A stretch of DNA of 64,000 bases from Symbiotaphrina buchneri (GCA_001599915.1 BCIG01000011.1:717856-781855), one strand, 5' to 3'; shown: positions 46,633 through 58,769, counted from the first letter of the stretch. The notes: generated by a model not told the origin, from the letters alone. Numbers and translations are program-made.

Positions 46633-47449
46633 CCTGGCGTGGGCGCCTCTGTATATTATTGTTTCGCAGCTTGATACTGGTCTGAAGGTTTGGCAGGTAC
46701 CGGTACTTGGTTTTTCGTGTGGTGATTAAGGGCGTGTCGGTGTTATGATAGTTGCCTGCAATAAAAAGGGCGTACAGAAAGGGAGGGGGTCTAAGAAAAG
46801 GTACGCGGCTATGTTTGGATTGGATATGATAGTGCACGTTAAGGCAAATGTACAGAAAAGCTATAGCGCCATGTTGGGAGGTTATCCAGCTGGGCGGCGT
46901 AGGGCTTGATGATAACATGTGTCAGTCTACGTTACTGCAATATCTACCACTTTAACAAAGACGTCTAGCAAAAGTTCTTCTGTATGCCATGTCAAAGCAT
47001 CATTCACGCGTCAATTCTATGATCAGATCCATGTGTCATATTATTCGTTATGCACATGCGTCAAACCATCCCCGAGCCGTCATGAGGGAGCAACATCAGG
47101 AGCAAGAGCTGAAGCAAGACAGCAGGATATCGGCCGTGTAGAAGCAAGAAAAAGGCAAAGCAAGTAGCCGCGGCTACCTGGCAGCTAGACGGATCAATGT
47201 AGTAAGCTTGAGCAAAGCATGGTCGCGCCATCAGAGAAAAAGCAAGATTTTGCGCATAATACTCCAACCAATCAACACAATGCATGCTTTGCGCGGTAGA
47301 AGTGGCTCCCGAGGTAATCCCACATTGCGCCTTTTCCCATAATCTTCGTAACTCATGTCGTTCCCCTTCATAGCTGTGGCTTTCGTGTCTGAGGTGATTT
47401 CGGTGCAAGATGGCCACATCATCCTGTCATCACCTTGGTGCCGCCGGCC
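46633..47449. other. Intergenic between convergent IML2 and the transcription factor
   Basis: About 820 bases of 3' flank. No coding or repeat feature is supported. Confidence 0.55.
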
Positions 47450-49882
47450 TTATGTGGTAGGCATCAACAACCTGGCACAAAAGCGCAACTCCCAGCAGCG
47501 AGGATTCTGCGGGTCGAACTGGGCCAGTTGGCGCTGTTCAAGCAGGCTCTCTGCTCCTTTGTCAGCGAATGATAGAAGCCAAACCCCAAATATGGGCACT
47601 CACTGGTCAAAGCAATCTTCCTGAACCACACCGCAACGATCTCGTCGCTGTTATCCTCGGCCACAAGCAGATCTTGTCCCGGCAGCACGCGGACTTTAGG
47701 CGGAAGGCTACGCATCCTGACGAGCATGTGCAAGAGGTCCGAAAAGCGTTCGCCCTGGTTGAAGTAGTATGCCGGCTGCTTCTCGAGAGGCCACTATGCA
47801 AGTTAGTGATTGGACTAGGCTAGGAGGAGTCAAAACAATACCTTTGCCTTGAGTTCGTCGCTATTCCAATAATGGAACAGCCAGCTCATCCGTTCGACAC
47901 AATTCAACAGAATTATGGCGACCAGGAATGTCTCGAACCAAATATCTCCTTGGCGTAGCAAGAGGCACCTCTCAAGATCATTCATCACAATCTTACTCAG
48001 CTGTGACGCACGCTTCTCAGTAGCCGCTTGAAGCTGGGTACAGAGGAGAGCATATGACTCAGGGTCGGAGGCTTCGTCAATTGCCGTGCGAGAATCTGCG
48101 GAAGAGGCAGTCGGCGTGGTCGCCGCTGGTACTGAATGGATCGGTGAAGTGTATATCTTCCAAGCCATCTCACTATCGACCATGACATGTGTAGCGGACC
48201 ACAGCTCCAATGCGCGGGATAAGAGTTGGTTCTAGTTTAAAGATTAGACCAGCACATCACAATCATCACATGAAATCGGGTTGGTGTACTCACAGGTCTT
48301 TGAACGGACAGGTTAGTAGCCAAAGCCAAAGTGGGTTTCATGAAAGGCGATGGCTCAAGTTCAATGAACGTGGTAGTCATCTTCTTCAGGTATTGCTCCA
48401 TCTTGCCAGGTAAATCATCAAGCTCGCTGTCTAGGAGTCGGAGCGTCGTGCCAATATCTGGATTCTCTGTGGATGGCTTAGGGGCTTCGAGAGCACTCAA
48501 GGACAAGACAATCGGAGAGTCGTCGTAGTGTGTTGCTTCGATCCGACCGGACATCTTCTGAAGAGGAACAGTACACTGGCTCTTGGCCTGACCGACCTCT
48601 TGATGCGAGAGCACAATATGAAGCCCTTGCGTAACTATGAGCATGAAGAAGATGCTTCTGATCGAAGGGGACTTACCAGCATTGTATAGCTCCATCTCCT
48701 CAGCGATACGGGTACGAATGCAAGGCGTTTTCCAAAGTCGTGCACTTTCAACATTGGCACAAGTCTTGCAGGGGGTTTCTCCCGAACACTAAAATATGTC
48801 AGTCTAAATTAGTCTAAATTACCAATATCAAACATGGGGTATCACGTACGGGCTTTTTTAACATGCGGCAACGTATGCAAGCACCCGTTTTGCGGACTTC
48901 CTGGACCTCTTTACGTCTGGTAGCGGTGAACCGGGCCCTGGATTTAGCCTTTGTAACTTTCGAGGGGTTCTCAAACTCCCCGGAGCCAAAGTCCCTTTGA
49001 GGGCCGCCTGGATGCATGGCAATTGGCCGTGGAAACGTGGCCGCTCGGGTCGCCATCATTTCTAATGACTCTTGCAAATTGTTGTAGAAAGACCCCTCGG
49101 CCGCAGGAGGTTGATTGACGGGCCATGTAGATGAATTCCGAAGCTCCTGGGATTGATCGTACGGGAATGCCGCCAGCTCTGGGTTGAGCATGGAAAGGTC
49201 TTGGGGGAAAGGAATTGTGTCGATGCTAGCATTTTGACCAGGTTCTAGATCTGTACTGCCATTGACCGACATCATCGGCGACGTAGGTTCTGAGCCAAAA
49301 TATTGCAGGGCTTGCAGGTTTGTGTTGTTATGGGTTGGTGATGCTGTTTGCTCTGATTCACGTCAGTCTATGCTTGAATTGGACGTTGATGCACATTCAC
49401 TCACGTTCATGTTGTTGTAAGCCACTTAGCTCATCATTTGATGCGCCTTCACTCCTAAGTGCAGGATCGATGTTCAAGTCGTTGTTCCCACCATCTTCTT
49501 TGGCACCGCCTTTCACATTGGGAGTGCCATCGGGCATGTTGTTTTGTCTAGCAACTTCGGCCAATGTTTCCAATGCGGTCCAACTCTGGTTTCCAGCATA
49601 TGGCAGGTCAACTGTCTTGCCCTTACCAATAGCGGTCTTGCCCTCATCTTCAGTAATGTCCAGCTCCTTAAGGTCGTGCATCTGCAATACTGCGCGATGA
49701 CGATCCCGAGCGGCAATGGCAGGGCACTTCTTCAGTAGATGGGTAGTGAGGCTGTCGATTCTCCCTTTTGGAAACTTCTCACCGCAGGCCTTGCATGTGT
49801 GCTGATAACGGTTACTGGCATCCTCGAGTTTCTGACCGCGTTCGAAAAACTCGAGAATCAACGGGTTGGGTTTGCGGCCCAT
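47450..49882 (-). CDS. Transcription factor with BED-like finger and Zn2Cys6 cluster
   Basis: Seven minus-strand exons are proposed: 49882-49405, 49352-48850, 48788-48677, 48625-48294, 48231-47842, 47793-47604 and 47556-47450. They give 703 residues. The N-terminus MGRKPNPLILEFFERG leads into CKACGEKFPKGRIDSLTTH with a following KKC, a BED-type C2HC pattern. A Zn2Cys6 cluster spans about residues 318-355 (CIRCRMLKKPC, then C-x2-C and a last C). An intron cuts it after KKP. The C-terminal half has helical segments (FETFLVAIILLNCVERMSWLF, ESLLEQRQLAQFDPQ) like the fungal regulatory tail of this type. Having the C6 cluster mid-protein is unusual for classical Gal4-like factors. No target genes can be named. 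The start is the first ATG of the conserved block. Confidence 0.82.
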
Positions 49883-50723
49883 GACTGTCACGAACGCGCC
49901 AAATCACAGTCGTCAATGAGGGCGGTCCGAAGACTAGCGTAGCTGACTGATAATCCGTCAACTCGCTCTTTGCAACACTTGTGATGCAGCCCACCAAAAG
50001 GCGCGTCTGGAAACTGGTTAAAGAACGAGGATGGTCGACAAGAACTGCCGAGCAAAATGCAACGAACGACGCGGCTGCGCTGCACAGTCTATCGACGCGC
50101 TTGTCAAGAAAAGGCAGCGGGTTCGATCCGTCACGAAGATAGTAGGCAACAACCTTCAAGCTTCTGTGCGCATATCGAAGTTGCGAGTCTGAAGGAAGTG
50201 GAGGGGAAGAGGGACAGACCGAATGAGGCACGTAGGAAGCGAGAGAAGTGAGGCACGACGACAGCCGAATGTGACATTTCAGGGCGGTGAGTTAGCCCCC
50301 GTAGGTCGTACAGCCAATCACCGCTCGTTCTTCGGCTCTGCGGTCAGTCAAGCGGTGAGATTCCCAGGGCGGTGACGGTGACGGTGACGGTGACGGTGTC
50401 AGTCAAGAGGGGACTCCAGTGCTGACCCTAATTGTCATGAACATCACAGTTACGGAGTTTCTCAAGGAATTCTAGAGTAGTTTTATCATGCTATTTCGAT
50501 CGTCGATCATCATCCACTTGGTATCAGCCCTGAAATCAATATCCAAGAGAGTTGGACCGACCCCTGAATAATGATCGCTACGTAGGCACCAGATCTCGCA
50601 TGCGCAGGTCCTCTACTTCGTATCTGCAGGTGCAATGGTAGCATCCCTGTCATCTCTACTGCTCACCGCCTTATGCGACTTTATGCACGATCTGGGACCA
50701 AAGACCACGCTATCCCATGCACT
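49883..50723. other. Upstream region of the transcription factor, with a short repeat
   Basis: Gene-free, 840 bases, between the factor's start and the 3' end of the DNA polymerase gene (both minus). It holds a GGTGAC tandem repeat near 50370-50398 and a GGTTCGATCC at 50121-50130 that I do not accept as a tRNA B box. Confidence 0.5.
50370..50398. repeat. Hexamer repeat GGTGAC x4
   Basis: About four tandem copies of GGTGAC (GGCGGTGACGGTGACGGTGA and onward), then GGTGTC. It lies about 490 bases upstream of the BED/Zn2Cys6 factor start. Probably slippage, possibly regulatory. Confidence 0.75.
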
Positions 50724-53111
50724 TCAACATATCCTGTGCTCCGGCGGTCTCCAAGGGACTCCAAGAAGCTCAAAGATCCGCTTCTCGCTCCTCCCCTCCA
50801 CCAACGTGCCTCGGGTGATTCGCTCTCGCTGCTGCCCGCGGATGACATCCTTCCACAAGCCTCGCTGGTTGAGTCGCAGCCCCTTTTTGCTTGCTAGCAG
50901 TCGAATGCTGCGGTTGAAGATATCGTTGCCGGTAAAGTAGATCAATGCAGCCCCTAGCTCGTCCCATGGGACAAGCAAAAAATCGATACGGCGCCACACG
51001 TCGGATGTGGGCAGCATTGAAGCTCCATGCCATTTGCTACCACCATTCGAGGAAGCGGTGGCCAACCCTGCCTGCAGAAAGCCACTTTTGAACAGGGCTG
51101 GGATCACGGTCTCCAGAAGCACGATCCCCAAGTATTCCGCAGACGCTTCGGGTTTGGTGATGATCAGATCGATGTCTCCCGAATCCGCAGATCCGCGACG
51201 GTAAGATCCTCCAATAGTGACGGAGAATTGCGGATCGACGGCGTGGAATGCGCTACGAACAATTTCCCCATGTGCTTCGACCTCAGCCCTCGGTATCCTA
51301 GACAAGAAGTCGTCATAATGCAGTATGCCGATCTTCTGATTATTATTGAGGGAGGCCTTGTCCAACAAGTCTTCCAGCGTCCTGTAGCCTTGGCTGACCC
51401 ATTTGGAAGCCTGATTGAACCCAACACCGTAGATACCTAGGAATTTCTGTATGATCTCATCCTTGGGCTCTGCCCGAGCATGATCAAGCCGTCGTAATCG
51501 GTTCGTCCACACAATCTCCTCGATCTTGGCGGCCAGTCGTTCTCCTATGAACGGGAGATTGAACGCTTCCTCTTTGGTCGTTATTTTTCGCGTCTGCTTG
51601 CGGAGAGTAGCGATTGCCTTTCGATATGCGATTGGTCTCCAAGTGTCTTGGATGCGAGTATAATATTCCGCCATCTCCTGTAAGACCTCTATAGTTTTGG
51701 CATTGGGATTATCCAGCTTGCTCTGTCCGTCATGCTTCTGCATGCATTGGAATGTGTCTTGCCACGATTTTTCATTTGAACCCTTCCTTAGAGGCATTTT
51801 TCTCCCCTTGCTAGGGTTTCCCTCTGTTCCACTGTCTTCGGCATCGGATTCTACAGGTGAGGGACTTGCACCCACGTCTTCTTCATCCTTGTCTAAGGGC
51901 TACAGACATCCAGTTAGCATGGTCAGTCAGCTCTTACAGGAAATGGCTTACCAGGTGCTCAAATGCTCTGGCTTCGTCTATGGCTTCTTGTAGAGCATCC
52001 GCATATTGAGCCCTTTCCGGTTCAGGAGATGTTGGAGGCAGTTCCTGCGGCAGCCGTTCTTGTTGACTTCCAAATGACGAACCCAAAGGTATCTGTCCGG
52101 CAACATGTTGTTCACGTAAAGGTGCACTGTCTTCATCGGTGCGAGACGGGGTTTTGGCTTCTGGCACGAATCGTCCTTTGGCGGGTTTGAGCTGGAGGGA
52201 GACTTGTGATGGCTCAGACGAGGATGTTGAATCTTGCCGAACCAACTGTTTCGGCTGTCCCTCAACTTCGTACCGTGATTGCTTTGGGTTAACCAGCATG
52301 CGGAAGGACAAACATTCGGCTGGGTACAGTTCATTGACAAGAACCACATTCGACTACATACATGAGCTGACTGAAGGTTCCCCTTGGATTGGCCCAAGAG
52401 ACTCACAGGTAGCTGCGGTGATTTGAGGAAGGACATGACGTGATCATAGGTTATCCCTTGGTCGACAATAACATGCGTAATACCTTCATGCCACTCTTTG
52501 GCCCATACCGCGCCGTACTGCAAAGCTTTGGTAATACGCATCTTTCTAGCTGGGGCAACATCATTGTTCGGTACGAAGACTGTGAAGTAAGTCAAACGGG
52601 TAAGGTGAGATCATCGGTGGCAGTTGTACTTACAGAAGGTTTGCCCTTTGAACACTTGCTGAGGTTCCGGTACCAGTTGGAGGGACTTGGTCCGCTTTCT
52701 CTTGCCTAGGACCTTTGACCCTCCCAGTGCTGGAGTAGTCTCCGATTTTGTAAGCTGAGGAGGCCCAGTCTTCCGTGCACTGTCTTGAACAACAGACGCA
52801 TCTTCGTGCTGTCTGCGTCTGCCCATTGGGGTTTCCCGGACCAAGACCACTGGCTGTGGCGTGGGAGGATGTGAAGCTGGAAGTGGAGCAGAAACCGTCC
52901 GAGAGATGGATAATGGACGTGGGTTAATGCTGCGTCCCGGAGTCCCCTTGTGCACGAGGTTATGGGCCGACGGCTTTTGACTCGGCTGCACGGCTTTCAG
53001 ATGACTCCTTCGAAAGACTTCAGCGGCATCGCTGGGGTCTGAAACATCATCATCAATGCCGTCAATGCCGAATAGACGGTCGAAGAAAGCTATTTTGTCT
53101 TCGGCATTCAT
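50724..53111 (-). CDS. POL4: X-family DNA polymerase with BRCT domain (Pol lambda/POL4)
   Basis: Four minus-strand exons, 53111-52634, 52579-52407, 52353-51952 and 51899-50724, give 742 residues. A Ser/Pro/Arg-rich N-terminus is followed by a BRCT domain at about 157-240 (FFVPNNDVAPARKMRITKAL, THVIVDQG). A linker leads to the Pol X core: 8-kDa lyase part (RKAIATLRK, FIGERLAAKIEEI with the Lys expected for the lyase), GIYGVGFNQASKW, YRTLEDLLDKA and GGSYRRGSADSGDIDLIITKP. The catalytic Asps lie in GDIDLI and RRIDFLLVP, and LIYFTGNDIFNRSIRLLA and ELLGVPWRPPEHR follow. These enzymes fill gaps in base-excision repair and end joining in the nucleus. Domain order fits Pol lambda more than yeast Pol4; the start codon is somewhat uncertain. 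Confidence 0.92.
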
Positions 53112-54580
53112 AGCAGAGCAGAAAGCAACATCAGGTTTTAGCAAAAGGGCGATTCGATGATCGATGGACCTAGAATTCAGTAAAAAGCTAAAGCGAGAAA
53201 TTGATTTAAAGCATCATCGAGCAATAGCAAGCAGCAAAGCGCCCAAAAAATCCCGAGGGTGCATTATTTTTGATAAATCGAGGTGACGAGCTTAAGTGAA
53301 TTGATGTTTGTACGGGGAAGCTATATGATGCATGGACGACATGATTGGCGGCGAGTGTGCACCCCACCAGTTCGGAGGTCCCTGAGCGGCGGTTTCCTCG
53401 GCCATGGTCTACGAATACGCTAGAAGAAAGCACCTGGAGCTGCTGCGGATTTCGCCTTGCATGCCCTTCCTCTCGTTCTCATGAGGATTCTACGTTCAAA
53501 ATGCAAGAGATCTGATATCTGTCGTCTCCTTTTAATGTTGACGGTCCCCCTATTCTCGATTTACGGTTGTGTCGGAAAAAGTTCCCCCATTCGAATCATA
53601 ACGGAACGGATAATCCCCCCACGCCTTCGAAGCTTTCACCTGCAGGTAAGGTACGGAATAGATACTTCAGGTAAGGTATCATTCCCAACAGGCTGGTTCA
53701 GCCCAACCGGGGAGACGGGAAGCAGATGCAGCAGCAAAGAAAGCAGAAAAATGTCGAAATCACCACTTGCATCGGGTCACCGTCCACAGGTTTCCAATAG
53801 GGCAGTTGATGGTTGCTGACGAATGTCAGACAGCCTGGACACTTCCCATGATCCCCGCTGCGAGTGAGTATGAGCCATGGCATGCATTATATTACCATCG
53901 CGGCCCTCATCCCGTAATCCGCCGCTGCCCGTCGATGCATCCGTTAGCGTTGATCTCTTCGCCTGGCCCCTGTCGGATTGGCTCAGGCAATTCCCCGAGC
54001 CGTCTCTACTCCAACGCATGCAGCATATGCAAGCGCGAGAATTGCTGATCCTTGTAGAGCGCAAAGCCGTCGAAGGGAGAGAGCTTCGTAAGGTAGGGTC
54101 TCCATATTTGATCAGAGCCTGACGTCTCCGGCAGGGGTTACATATGAGATATATCAACCAAAGCTCCGGTGCAAGATGTCCCGGCCTCGGTACCTTAAGT
54201 GAGGTAGCTAAACTCTGAGCAAGTTAGTGTGGGGTTTCCGATGTCCGCTGCAGTGACTGGCAGAACGTGCTGGCGAACCCAAGGCGCAAATGCATCATCA
54301 ATTCCGGACGCGGAGTCGGGCCGGATCCAATTTTCCAGAGCTCATATGAAACGCCCTCATGGCCAAGATCCCCTTCACTATTCGTGCTGCTTCTGTTCGC
54401 TATTGATGCCTTGCTTTGCCTCGTCGCAGTGATCGTCATTGCTTGCCCGAATCCGCTCACACGACACTACTGCGCCGCCCGCGCCGCCGCCTTCATACCG
54501 AATTCCGGAGACCATTGGAGCTTCTTTTCCCGCCAATATATTTATATCCTTGTCCTCTCTTCCCCGTTATCATTTGGGCA
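53112..54580. promoter_or_regulatory. Divergent POL4/gluconokinase region with CAGGTAAGGTA elements
   Basis: This is 1.5 kb between divergent genes. CAGGTAAGGTA occurs twice (53643-53653, 53668-53678) and TACCTTAA once (54191-54198). Two small overlapping reading frames near 53780-54160 have no family features and are not called. Confidence 0.45.
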
Positions 54581-55344
54581 ATGCTCTCATGCGACGATAG
54601 CCGTTCTCCAATGGGTGGGAGCAATGCTATAAACGGGGCCCAGGAGCCCGCCATGGATGCCAGCCTCGCGGACCCGTCGGCGATGAAGAACATCCAAGGC
54701 GCACTGAAGCCGCAGAAGCACCGGCACCTCTGGATCATCACCGGGCCCGCCGGGTGCGGGAAGTCGACGATTGCACAATACCTGGCCGAGAAGCTGAAGC
54801 TGCCCTACCTCGAGGGGGATGATGTCGGTAACCCCTGAACCCCTGGCCCTGCAAAAAGTTCCGCCGCAAGCTAAACATCGCCGTGGCCCCGCAGTTCCAC
54901 AGCAAGGAGAACATCGAGAAGATGGCGCACGGGCACCCGCTGACGGACGCCGACCGGTGGGACTGGCTGGTCGCGCTGCGGCAGGCGTCGATGCAGCAGC
55001 TGGCGCAGAAGCCCAACGTCAACGGCGTCGTGCTGACCTGCTCGGCCCTCAAGAAGAAGTACCGCGACGTGATCCGCGTCGCCGCCTACCACGACCCGGG
55101 CATCCATGTCCACTTTGTCTTCCTGCGCACCAGCGAGGCCGTGCTGCTGCAGCGCGTCAAGGCCCGCAAGAACCACTACATGAAGGAGGACATGGTGCGC
55201 AGCCAGATCATGAGTCTTGAGGCGCCCGATCCGCAGGAGGAGAAGGACGTGCTGACCTTGGACGTCGATGGCAGCTTGACCGAAATGCAGGTCAAGGCGC
55301 TGGGCGTGGTGCAGAATGTGCTGGCCGAGGATACAGAGGACTGA
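54581..55344 (+). CDS. Gluconokinase
   Basis: Two exons, 54581-54823 and 54895-55344, give 230 residues. The P-loop GPAGCGKST sits at about residue 55. Then come EGDDFHSKENIEKMAHGHPLTDADRWDWL (restored by the splice), VVLTCSALKKKYRDVIR, HVHFVFLRTSEAVLLQRVKARKNHYM and MVRSQIMSLEAPD. These are gluconate-kinase family hallmarks. The enzyme phosphorylates gluconate to 6-phosphogluconate for the pentose-phosphate route. The donor GTCGGT is weak, but retention would add a stop within four codons. The second exon is markedly GC-rich relative to the upstream flank. The start could also be the ATG at 54611 or 54653; homology begins only near HRHLWIITGP. Confidence 0.92.
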
Positions 55345-55609
55345 AACCTGCCGGTGTAGATGTCCGTTCTGAGTGCGGTGTAGCTCTATGCATGACTACG
55401 GGGTTTGAAGGTATCAACTCTCTGATTTGGAGTATATGTATGGGAACTAAAACAGGGCTTATACGCAACATGGATGGCGGGATGTATTTATATTGATATG
55501 ACCTATAGATAACCAGTTGACAGAATATTAGAAATCACTATCACGCCTCGGAAGCACTGTGTCATATGGGGCCGAAAGACTTGATTATGATTTTATTTCC
55601 ACTCGTATT

Positions 55610-57251
55610 CTATGTCAGACGGGCGAGCATCAGCTCAGGGGCTTCGACATAACTCCTGACCTTTTCGGCCATCCTAGCCATGGTCGCTCCGTCTATGACC
55701 CTATGGTCTGCGCTCCAACTGAAGTTCATAATCTCCTTCTTCACCACATTCACCATTTCGTCAAACGCTGGGACGACCCTCTTCTTTCCAATCCCTAGAA
55801 TTGCCACCTCGCTTGACACAATCACCGGCGCAACATAAGTTCCACCAATGTTGCCAATGTTTGACACAGTGAACGTCCCGCCAGTCAGGTCCACGCTCGA
55901 GAGCTTTCCTGCCGTGGCTAGCCCTTGCAGACGTGCTAGTTCAGCTGCTATGGAGTGGATGGAGCGTGCAGCTACATTCTTGATGTTAGGTACAAGTAGT
56001 CCTTGCGGGGTATCCATTGCGACGCCAATGTTGTGCAGAGATCGCATTATCAACTGCGGCTTCGAAGGGTTGCTTTATGTGTCGACGCGTGCATTGAGCA
56101 GGGGAAAATCGTCCAGCGCCAGAGATACGGCTTTGATGATGAAGGGAAGGTAGGATAGTTTCTGCGGGGTAGAATTATGGGAATTTATGCGTGCGCGAAG
56201 GTCGGAGAGAATATTAATAGCAACTTCGTCAGCGTACAGGAAGTGCGGTATGGTCAAAGACCGTGTCATCGTCTTGAACATTTGTCCCTGAATGCTGGTG
56301 AGAGGGACGGTCTCCTCTTTCTGAGAAGCATCAATGCTAGCAGGTGAAGAGCGCGTGGCCGTCGTGGTTGGTTGCTGTTCCGCTGGTGTAGATCTATTGT
56401 TGATATAATTGAGAACATCCTCTTTCATCACGCGGCCATCCTTCCCCGAGCCACGGATGTCTTCAATGTTGATGTTATGCTCTTTAATTAGATGGCGCAC
56501 TGCTGGCGTTGCTAATGTGGCATGCTCTCCTGACGGTGCGGGCCGACCTCCTGGTTCGACATGTGATGGTACATTGTCGACCACAGTCGGCGTTTGCTGT
56601 TCTGCCAGACGCTCTTTTTGGTCTGATGAAGATTGTTCAGCAGCCTGTTCAGGGCTGGCTGTCGTGATAGATGCCTCTTCTTCAGCAGCTTCTGCAGCTA
56701 TCTCGTCCTCAACGTCAATGTCGACTAAGGGCTATTCCAAAGTTCAGCATGCATTACTTTTCACCCTTGATATCACTAACTTTCCCCACAATCGCCATTT
56801 CGCCGGCGTCATAATGGAGCTTTTTAATAACCCCATCGAACCGCGAAGTAATCTGTACATTGAATCAGTGCGCGTATATTGACTGTTGGGCGGTGTTATT
56901 ACCTCGACAGATGCTTTGTCGGACTGAACCTCACAGAGCTTACTGAATTGCTCTACATGCGCCCCCGGTTCTACGAACCATTGGATGATCTCGCATTCCC
57001 TTATACCTGTATAGTTCAACAGGTCAGATGATGACAACCCCGAAATCTGATCTATGGATTTGGCATATACCTTCACCAATATCGGCTAATATGAATGGCT
57101 TAATGACGAGCAATCGAGGCGAGCCATGGAGCTGACGGTGGGGAATATATCTCGTAATACGCTCGTAAGGGGGGATCTGGAAGGCCGTGTAAGGACGCGA
57201 GGCCAAGGCCGTGAGAAGCTGTAAGCTCCTCCTCGCTTTTCCTTTTATCAT
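55610..57251 (-). pseudogene. Branched-chain 2-oxoacid dehydrogenase E2, with in-frame stop
   Basis: Four minus-strand exons are proposed: 57251-57071, 57006-56903, 56852-56781 and 56731-55610. They encode a dihydrolipoamide acyltransferase of about 491 residues, broken by one TAA at 56077-56075. A mitochondrial leader precedes ADIGEGIRECEIIQWF. The lipoyl domain carries the DKAS lysine motif (VQSDKASVE). A peripheral-subunit-binding domain reads TPAVRHLIKEHNINIEDIRGSG. The catalytic domain includes PHFLYADEVAI and ends with SADHRVIDGATMARM. The stop lies after NARVDT and the same frame resumes with SNPSKPQLIMRSLHNIG, so only one codon is wrong. The 337-residue product would lack the catalytic His/Asp. 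The enzyme moves acyl groups to CoA in leucine, isoleucine and valine breakdown. A sequencing error is possible. Confidence 0.85.
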
Positions 57252-58769
57252 GGTGAAGGCACGGCTGACATGGCCATTGACACTCACTCGAGGATGTCCA
57301 GGATGCCTATCTGGAATCCGGGGATGCTTATGGGCCGGGGAACGACCGTTACTAGCCGCCGGGACCCGCGCCGTAGCCGAGACGCGGGCCTGGTCCACGC
57401 GAACTGTGGGGAAGCTGCTGGGGGCAGAGGCTTAGTCCTGTATGATAAATCGTCCAAGTATCATTATGAAGAGAAATAAGCCATGCAACATTTCTCAAAG
57501 GTGCAACTGCAACAAGCTGCACACGATGCCAAGCTTTCAGGAACAGAGTGCAAGCTACCTAGTGCTGGACGGCACAATCATGTGGTGGGACATTTGTGCA
57601 TCTACCATACCGGCAACCTGCATCGCGACCAGTAGACAGCAAGTGCCTTCTGGCGAGGTCTGAAAGCGTCCATCTGAGAACCGTTCAAATGAGAAAAGTA
57701 GTAGTGAGCTATGGCTAGTATAGCGGGAGATCGCAACTACTAAACATATTTGCTCGAACTAGCAATTCTCCGGCACTATTTGCAGCCTCTTCATCTTCTC
57801 CAAATCTGCAAGGCAGTTGTCCTGTCACTGGGCAAATCTTGACTGCTCAGGTCATACAAGAAGCCCGCGCCTAGAGACACTAAGTTCGTCAAAGCCATGC
57901 CCATTCGCATCACAAGGGTATGTTGCACAACTTCCTTTCTCGTCGACCGTCCCGGAGGCATATTAATTTAAAAAGGGGTCGGGAATCAGCAGCCAACGTC
58001 TGCGCCAGGCGCCATTTTGAAGATTGCATGAGATGCAAACACTGAGTAAGTAACGGAAGGATGCCCTCAATCTTGTAGACCTCATGAGTGCAAGTTCACC
58101 TCATGAGCAGCAAGTTCACCTCATGAGCAGCAAGTTCACCTCATGAGCAGCAAGTTCACCTCATGAGCAGCAAGTTCACCTCATGAGCAGCAAGTTCAGC
58201 GATTCATTGCCCGGAGGAGTGGGAAACACGAGATCATGTAGCATGACCATAACTACACATTCAAGGGTATCAGGAAAGGATCCACAGGACCGAAGTCAAG
58301 TATGGATTTCGAGAGAGGCATTACCCAAAGACAAGAATAAGAAAGGTATTCCAGTGCTGTGGGAATTGGGTTGGTAAATGCTCGATTCGTTGGCTGAGCG
58401 TCGAGAATTGTCCAAAAACTTGAGGACTCATTTCACCGCCCTCACGATTGCGAGAATCCAGGACGATGTGGAAATCACGTCTGCTTCCCATCGAACACAG
58501 CACAGCATCTCCATAGTTGATCACAGTATGAGCAGAGGAACTGGCGTAGGGTGCAGTTCACGGAGAATTGCTTTTGAGAACCAGCGTTGAATTTTTTCTG
58601 CTACATCAGAGCTATGCAAATCTCAACCCGGAAACAAAGAGAACCCCGAAAATGCGTCCCATCATCTAAGCCTCGGCCTGCAGAACCCGTTAGCATATTG
58701 TACTATGACACTTATCCAAAGCCACGCCTTCCAATCCCAGACGAGATTGAAGTTCGGGAGGCCATGGCA
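57252..58769. other. Gene-free interval with a minisatellite
   Basis: About 1.5 kb between the E2 start and the L35 3' end. The minisatellite at 58081-58199 is the main feature. No family-like coding frame is seen. Confidence 0.55.
58081..58199. repeat. 20-base minisatellite, six copies
   Basis: Five copies of the 20-base unit CTCATGAGCAGCAAGTTCAC (58100-58199) follow one 19-base variant (58081-58099). The last copy ends in TTCAGC. Each unit opens with the perfect 8-base palindrome CTCATGAG. Copies are nearly identical, suggesting recent expansion. It lies in the gene-free interval downstream of L35. Confidence 0.92.

Noticed and set aside
50121-50130. GGTTCGATCC as a tRNA B box
   Set aside because: No matching A box, acceptor stem or anticodon arm could be found at proper spacing on either strand.
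11800-53111. A DNA-repair gene cluster (RAD51 with the X-family polymerase)
   Set aside because: The two genes are about 38 kb apart with many unrelated genes between, so no functional cluster is implied.
53777-54157. Overlapping small frames in the POL4/gluconokinase divergent region
   Set aside because: No similarity, no signal peptide, no splice logic. Best explained as promoter DNA.
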